From Candidatus Pelethomonas intestinigallinarum (GTDB lineage: Bacteria > Bacillota > Clostridia > Oscillospirales > Oscillospiraceae), in NCBI GenBank assembly GCA_018712665.1, contig DVGP01000267.1, positions 1 to 6,842 on the forward strand: DNA of 6,842 bases. Direction: 5' to 3'. Shown here piece after piece: positions 6,114 to 6,842 of this stretch. A program made the position numbers and the translations under genes. Position 1 is the first letter of the stretch. Every line of letters begins with the position of its first letter. The notes beneath the pieces were generated by a model. That model ran no database searches. It was not told the origin of the DNA and saw only the letters and a program-made list of their open reading frames with translations.

Positions 6114-6842
6114 TCACTTCACCGCCAGGATGTCGCTGGCCACGGGGACATAGAACCGCTGGGCCACCTCCCCCTGGTCCCGGGTCTGGCCCAGGAGCCA
6201 CATGAGCTTGGCGGTCACCGCCTCGGTGGTCATGTCGTAGGCCTCCAGGATGGGCAGGTCCCGCTTGATGACGGTGCCCACGTGGTAGACGGACAGGTCG
6301 CTGCCCTCGTTCTCCACCTGGGTGGTCATCACCACCGTCTTTCCCTGGTCCAGCCCCCGCTTCACCGCCTGGTAGAAGTCCCCGGCCTTGTAGGTGGGCA
6401 GACCCCCCACCCCGAAGCTCTCGATGATGAGGGCGTCGTTCCGCTCCAGCAGGTAGTCCACCACGCCGCAGTCCGTGCCGGGGATCAGCTTCAGCAGGGC
6501 CACCTTGTCGTCCACCCGGTCGCTGAAGATGGGCTCCGGGGCGCACTCCGGCCGGATATAGCGGATCAGCCGCCCGTCCTGGACCAGGGCCAGCACCGGG
6601 TAGTTGATGCTGGAGAAAGCCTCGAAGCTCTTGCTCCGGGTCTTTCGGGCCCGGGTGCCCAATATCACCTTGCCGTTGAACACCAGCACCACCCCCGTCA
6701 TGTCCGAGGCCGCCACGGTGAAGGCGTCCCGGAGGTTCTGCTTAGAGTCGGTGGTCTCAAAGCCGATGGGCTTCTGGGCTCCGGTGAGGACGATGGGCTT
6801 GGGGCTGCGCTGGATCAGGTAGCTGAGGGCGGCGGCGGTGTA
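6114..6842 (-). CDS. ansA: L-asparaginase, cytoplasmic (AnsA-like), 3' part only
   Basis: The 242 C-terminal residues are present and the frame is open to the right edge, so the N-terminus lies outside. The enzyme hydrolyses L-asparagine to aspartate and ammonia. The fragment opens with YTAAALSYLI, the segment right after the family's catalytic GTDT motif, then LTGAQKPIG and TDSKQNL. Lys67 of the fragment (RARKTRSKSFEAF) aligns with the catalytic lysine of bacterial asparaginases. The C-terminal lobe follows with IIESFGVGG and AYDMTTEAVTAKL. The first catalytic threonine and the Thr-Asp pair are off the window and cannot be checked. No signal can be judged. Cytoplasmic type I is favoured by similarity to E. 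coli AnsA, but the gene symbol is tentative. An internal GTG at 6716 is not the start. The DUF6064-type gene follows 13 bases after the stop. Confidence 0.88.
   Translation of the reverse strand, partial: YTAAALSYLIQRSPKPIVLTGAQKPIGFETTDSKQNLRDAFTVAASDMTGVVLVFNGKVILGTRARKTRSKSFEAFSSINYPVLALVQDGRLIRYIRPECAPEPIFSDRVDDKVALLKLIPGTDCGVVDYLLERNDALIIESFGVGGLPTYKAGDFYQAVKRGLDQGKTVVMTTQVENEGSDLSVYHVGTVIKRDLPILEAYDMTTEAVTAKLMWLLGQTRDQGEVAQRFYVPVASDILAVK

Noticed and set aside
6114..6716. Asparaginase read as a complete 200-residue gene starting with GTG at 6716
   Set aside because: The frame stays open to the window edge, and the extra 42 codons encode conserved asparaginase sequence (YTAAALSYL, LTGAQKP, TDSKQNL), so the gene is only cut by the window.
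1..6842. Search for CRISPR arrays, tRNA or rRNA genes, insertion sequences, phage integration genes and toxin-antitoxin pairs
   Set aside because: No regularly spaced direct repeats, cloverleaf sequence, transposase or integrase motifs, or small paired genes were seen by eye. The lysozyme domains alone do not indicate a prophage, since the protein has a signal peptide and SLH domains and no phage genes adjoin it.

Overview
The window looks like chromosome from a GC-rich, low-oxygen gut Firmicute of the Oscillospiraceae/Flavonifractor-Lawsonibacter type. This is inferred from about 65-75% GC coding sequence combined with Gram-positive traits: GGAGG-type ribosome binding sites, SigA-like promoters with extended -10 boxes, and a secreted wall hydrolase with S-layer-homology (SLH) domains. 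No species can be named from the sequence alone.

Layout from left to right. Positions 1-423 hold no credible gene. They contain a dense run of at least seven inverted repeats, among them a clear leftward intrinsic terminator at 144-168, and look like an intergenic repeat element or a string of structured 3' sequences. Two minus-strand genes follow. The first is a 689-residue secreted peptidoglycan hydrolase with an unusual order of parts: signal peptide, GH24-type lysozyme, Listeria/Bacteroides repeat, three SLH domains, GH25 lysozyme. Upstream of it (to its right) is a MATE-family multidrug/cation antiporter. Each has its own recognisable promoter. No terminator separates them, so read-through from the MATE gene into the lysozyme gene is possible.

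At 4001-4246 the MATE gene and a plus-strand MFS permease diverge from a shared control region with back-to-back promoters. The MFS promoter has a perfect TATAAT box. The MFS gene ends in a very strong hairpin terminator (5421-5465), which also separates it from a convergent minus-strand pair. That pair is a 3' fragment of a cytoplasmic-type L-asparaginase, cut by the right edge of the window, and 13 bases downstream of it a DUF6064-type membrane protein. The latter is much poorer in GC than everything around it and is probably a recent arrival that uses the asparaginase transcript.

The genes do not form one obvious pathway: wall remodelling or lysis, drug export, solute transport, and asparagine breakdown. 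No CRISPR array, transposase, integrase, tRNA or rRNA was seen, and I do not see a convincing new multi-gene system. The points most worth a second look are the double-muramidase SLH protein with its altered GH24 catalytic triad, the hairpin cluster at the left edge, the compositionally foreign DUF6064 gene, and the palindrome over the lysozyme promoter.
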